From positions 1,178,001-1,242,000 of the forward strand of contig NZ_JAMTCJ010000001.1 of NCBI RefSeq assembly GCF_024171815.1: a DNA stretch of 64,000 nucleotides, given 5' to 3'. This DNA is from Williamsia maris (GTDB lineage Bacteria; Actinomycetota; Actinomycetes; Mycobacteriales; Mycobacteriaceae). The position numbers and the translations under genes were made by a program. This document shows positions 62,334-64,000 of this stretch, piece after piece; within the stretch, counting starts at the first letter, position 1, and every line of letters starts with the position of its first letter. The notes beneath the pieces are model-generated. The model was not told the DNA's origin. It was given only the letters and a program-made list of their open reading frames with translations, and made no database searches.

Positions 62334-63134
62334 GTGCGTATCGCGACGTGGAATGTGAACTCGATCCGGGCCCGGAGTGAACGCGTGGTCGACTGGCTCG
62401 AGCGCCACGACGTCGACGTCCTGGCGATCCAGGAGACCAAGTGCACCGACGAGAAGTTCCCCGCGATGGGGTTCGCGGCCGCCGGGTACGAGTTGGCGAC
62501 CGCCGGCCTGAACCAGTGGAACGGCGTGGCGATCGCGTCGCGTGTGGGTATCGCCGACGTCGCCGTCGGGTTTCCCGGCCAGCCGGGATTCTCCAAGTCC
62601 GACGACGTGCCCCCGGTGGTCGAGGCCCGGGCGATCGGCGCCACCTGCGGCGGCGTGCGGGTGTGGAGTCTGTACATCCCCAACGGCCGTGATCTCACCG
62701 ACCCGCACTACCTGTACAAGCTCGAGTGGTTGGGCGCGTTGCGCGACGCGGGGGCAGCGTGGCTCGCCGCCGACCCGGACGCGCAGATCGCGTTGACCGG
62801 CGACTGGAACATCGCCCCGACCGACGACGACGTCTGGGACCCCGCCTATTTCGCGGACAAGACCCACACCTCGCCTGCGGAGCGCGCGGCGTTCGACGCC
62901 GTCGTCGAGGCCGGGTTCGGCGACGTGGTCCGACCGTTCACACCGGGCCCGGGTGTCTTCACCTACTGGGACTACACCCAGCTCAGGTTCGCACGCCGTG
63001 AGGGCATGCGCATCGACTTCTCGCTGTGCTCACCCGCGCTCGCCGCCCGCGTCACCGGCGCCGAGATCGACCGTCAGGAACGAAAGGGCAAGGGCGCCAG
63101 CGACCATGCCCCGGTCATCATCGACATCGCCTGA
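62334..63134 (+). CDS. xthA: Exodeoxyribonuclease III (AP endonuclease)
   Basis: A 266-residue EEP nuclease of the exonuclease III class: RIATWNVNSIRAR near 2-14, LAIQETKCTD near 30-39 (catalytic Glu), GVRVWSLYIPNGR near 103-115 (Tyr), TGDWNIAPTDDDVWDP near 154-169 (Asp, Asn) and GASDHAPVIIDI near 253-264 (Asp-His). It cuts DNA 5' to abasic sites in base-excision repair. The GTG start gives the family N-terminus exactly. It is the orthologue of Rv0427c, here separated from the Rv0428c-like gene by about 8.7 kb. Confidence 0.95.
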   Translation: MRIATWNVNSIRARSERVVDWLERHDVDVLAIQETKCTDEKFPAMGFAAAGYELATAGLNQWNGVAIASRVGIADVAVGFPGQPGFSKSDDVPPVVEARAIGATCGGVRVWSLYIPNGRDLTDPHYLYKLEWLGALRDAGAAWLAADPDAQIALTGDWNIAPTDDDVWDPAYFADKTHTSPAERAAFDAVVEAGFGDVVRPFTPGPGVFTYWDYTQLRFARREGMRIDFSLCSPALAARVTGAEIDRQERKGKGASDHAPVIIDIA

Positions 63135-63148
63135 CCCGGCCGACCGAC

Positions 63149-64000
63149 TCAGCTACGTCCGGCCGCCTGCACCGCGGGGGTGAGCTGGTCGAGCACGTAC
63201 GGGATCGACAGCGGTGACGGCAGATTCAGCGCGGTGATGCTCGTCAGGTCCATCTGGGCGACGGCGTTCGCACGCACCGCCGTCAGCTGGGCGTAGCCCG
63301 GCAGCGTCGTGAGCTGTGTCTCGAGTTGCGGTGTGCCCGCGGCGATGACGAGCAGATCCGATTCGAGCTGGGGGACGTTCTCGGTGCTGATCGGGAACCG
63401 CGGCAGCTTCTGCTGGGTGGCGATGTCCTGCAGACGCTGCGGAACGGTCAACCCGAGATCGGCGAACAGCGATGTAGCACCGTCTTTCGGGTCCCCGAGG
63501 ACCTGGATCTGGTCGGCGGAGAACATGAAGGCGAAGGCGAAGGTCTTGCCCGCGAGGCCGGGGTTGTCCTGCTTGATCGTGTCGATCCTGCTCTGCACCC
63601 CGTCGACGATCTCGGTCGCCTTGTCGGGTTCACGCAGCACGGCGCCGAGGAGTTGCACCTGGTCCTGCCACGGGTCGATCTGCTGACCGGTGATGCTCGG
63701 GATGGTCGGCGCGATCTGCTTGAGCTTGTCGATCTCGGCCGATTCGACGCCGAAGCCTGGCAACAGGATCAGGTCGGGCTTCGCGGCCGCGATCTGCGAC
63801 ACCCGGTCACCGGTGAGGCTGATCTTCTTCGCATCGCCCAGTTTGCCCTCGGTCCAGGGGGATTGCCTGCCGATCTGCTGTTCGGTGGTGGTGCCGTACG
63901 CGGTCGGGGTCACCCCGAACGAGAGCACGGCGTCGGTCCACTGGTCGCCGATCGCCGCGATGCGTTCCGGGACGCGGTCGATGGTGACGCTGCCCGCCGA
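63149..64000 (-). CDS. Iron-siderophore ABC transporter substrate-binding protein (5' end beyond window)
   Basis: The last 284 codons of a minus-strand gene are visible, running to the right window edge without a start, so the N-terminus (signal peptide or lipobox) is missing. The visible part matches the FhuD/FecB-type binding-protein fold: TIDRVPERIAAIGDQWTDAVLSFGVTPTAYG near the beginning, then AAAKPDLILLPGFGVES, a long connecting helix and SIPYVLDQLTPAVQAAGRS at the end. Such proteins deliver ferric siderophores to an ABC permease. Partner genes are probably to the right of the window. Convergent with xthA, 14 bp apart. Confidence 0.88.
   Translation of the reverse strand, partial: SAGSVTIDRVPERIAAIGDQWTDAVLSFGVTPTAYGTTTEQQIGRQSPWTEGKLGDAKKISLTGDRVSQIAAAKPDLILLPGFGVESAEIDKLKQIAPTIPSITGQQIDPWQDQVQLLGAVLREPDKATEIVDGVQSRIDTIKQDNPGLAGKTFAFAFMFSADQIQVLGDPKDGATSLFADLGLTVPQRLQDIATQQKLPRFPISTENVPQLESDLLVIAAGTPQLETQLTTLPGYAQLTAVRANAVAQMDLTSITALNLPSPLSIPYVLDQLTPAVQAAGRS

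Overview
The window is a gene-dense, high-GC actinobacterial chromosome segment. GroEL2 is almost identical in layout to mycobacterial HSP65, and F420/LLM oxidoreductases, a mycothiol-linked type DsbA protein and VirR- and DUF3263-like genes are present. An ordered set of genes (groL; moeA-psd-pssA; ybdK-sodC-virR-like-DUF3263; def-GNAT; xthA) matches the M. tuberculosis Rv0440 to Rv0427c block, read in inverted orientation and opened up by insertions. Together these suggest a mycolate-containing member of the Mycobacteriales such as Gordonia or a close relative. This is inferred from remembered gene order and family content, not from a search.

Layout. 0-7 kb: a secreted protein, SRPBCC and DUF4166 proteins, a quinone oxidoreductase, two tandem acyl-ACP thioesterases, a lipoprotein, a Tam-like methyltransferase and a nicotinamidase. 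7-14 kb: a secreted nuclease, a DsbA protein with a translationally coupled 43-residue ORF, a secreted TAP-type hydrolase, and groL with two CIRCE operators and a strong terminator. 14-25 kb: flavin/F420 (LLM) oxidoreductases, an AbiEi-N/DUF559 protein, DJ-1/PfpI, pirin, an AhpD-like protein, an FAD monooxygenase broken by an in-frame TAG beside a MarR regulator, and a TetR/MFS pair. 25-37 kb: paired acyl-CoA dehydrogenases, a Baeyer-Villiger-type monooxygenase, an SDR, an ankyrin protein, an isochorismatase, a HAD phosphatase, an M20 peptidase and moeA. 37-40 kb: phosphatidylethanolamine synthesis (psd, pssA) and two envelope proteins. 40-47.5 kb: a complete Mrp Na+/H+ antiporter operon in which subunits A and B are fused. 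47.5-53.6 kb: a PucR-type regulator, then ybdK-sodC-virR-like-DUF3263 and def-GNAT. 53.6-62.3 kb: an apparent insertion carrying ethanolamine ammonia-lyase with its permease, formamidase with FmdB, and small envelope proteins. 62.3-64 kb: xthA and the 3' part of an iron-siderophore binding protein.

Genes are tightly packed, with many ATGA/GTGA overlaps. No gene-free stretch exceeds about 270 bases. The longest gaps (53576-53841, 25251-25455, 40609-40818) hold a 22-bp repeat array or divergent promoter regions. No rRNA, tRNA, transposase, integrase or CRISPR array was seen.

The items most worth a second look are the 22-bp periodic array with an orientation switch at 53563-53739, next to the ethanolamine/formamide insertion; the split FAD monooxygenase; the coupled 43-aa ORF behind dsbA; the paired dyads in front of the methyltransferase; the 28-bp tandem copies of a gene end at 1366-1447; and several nested inverted repeats between convergent genes.
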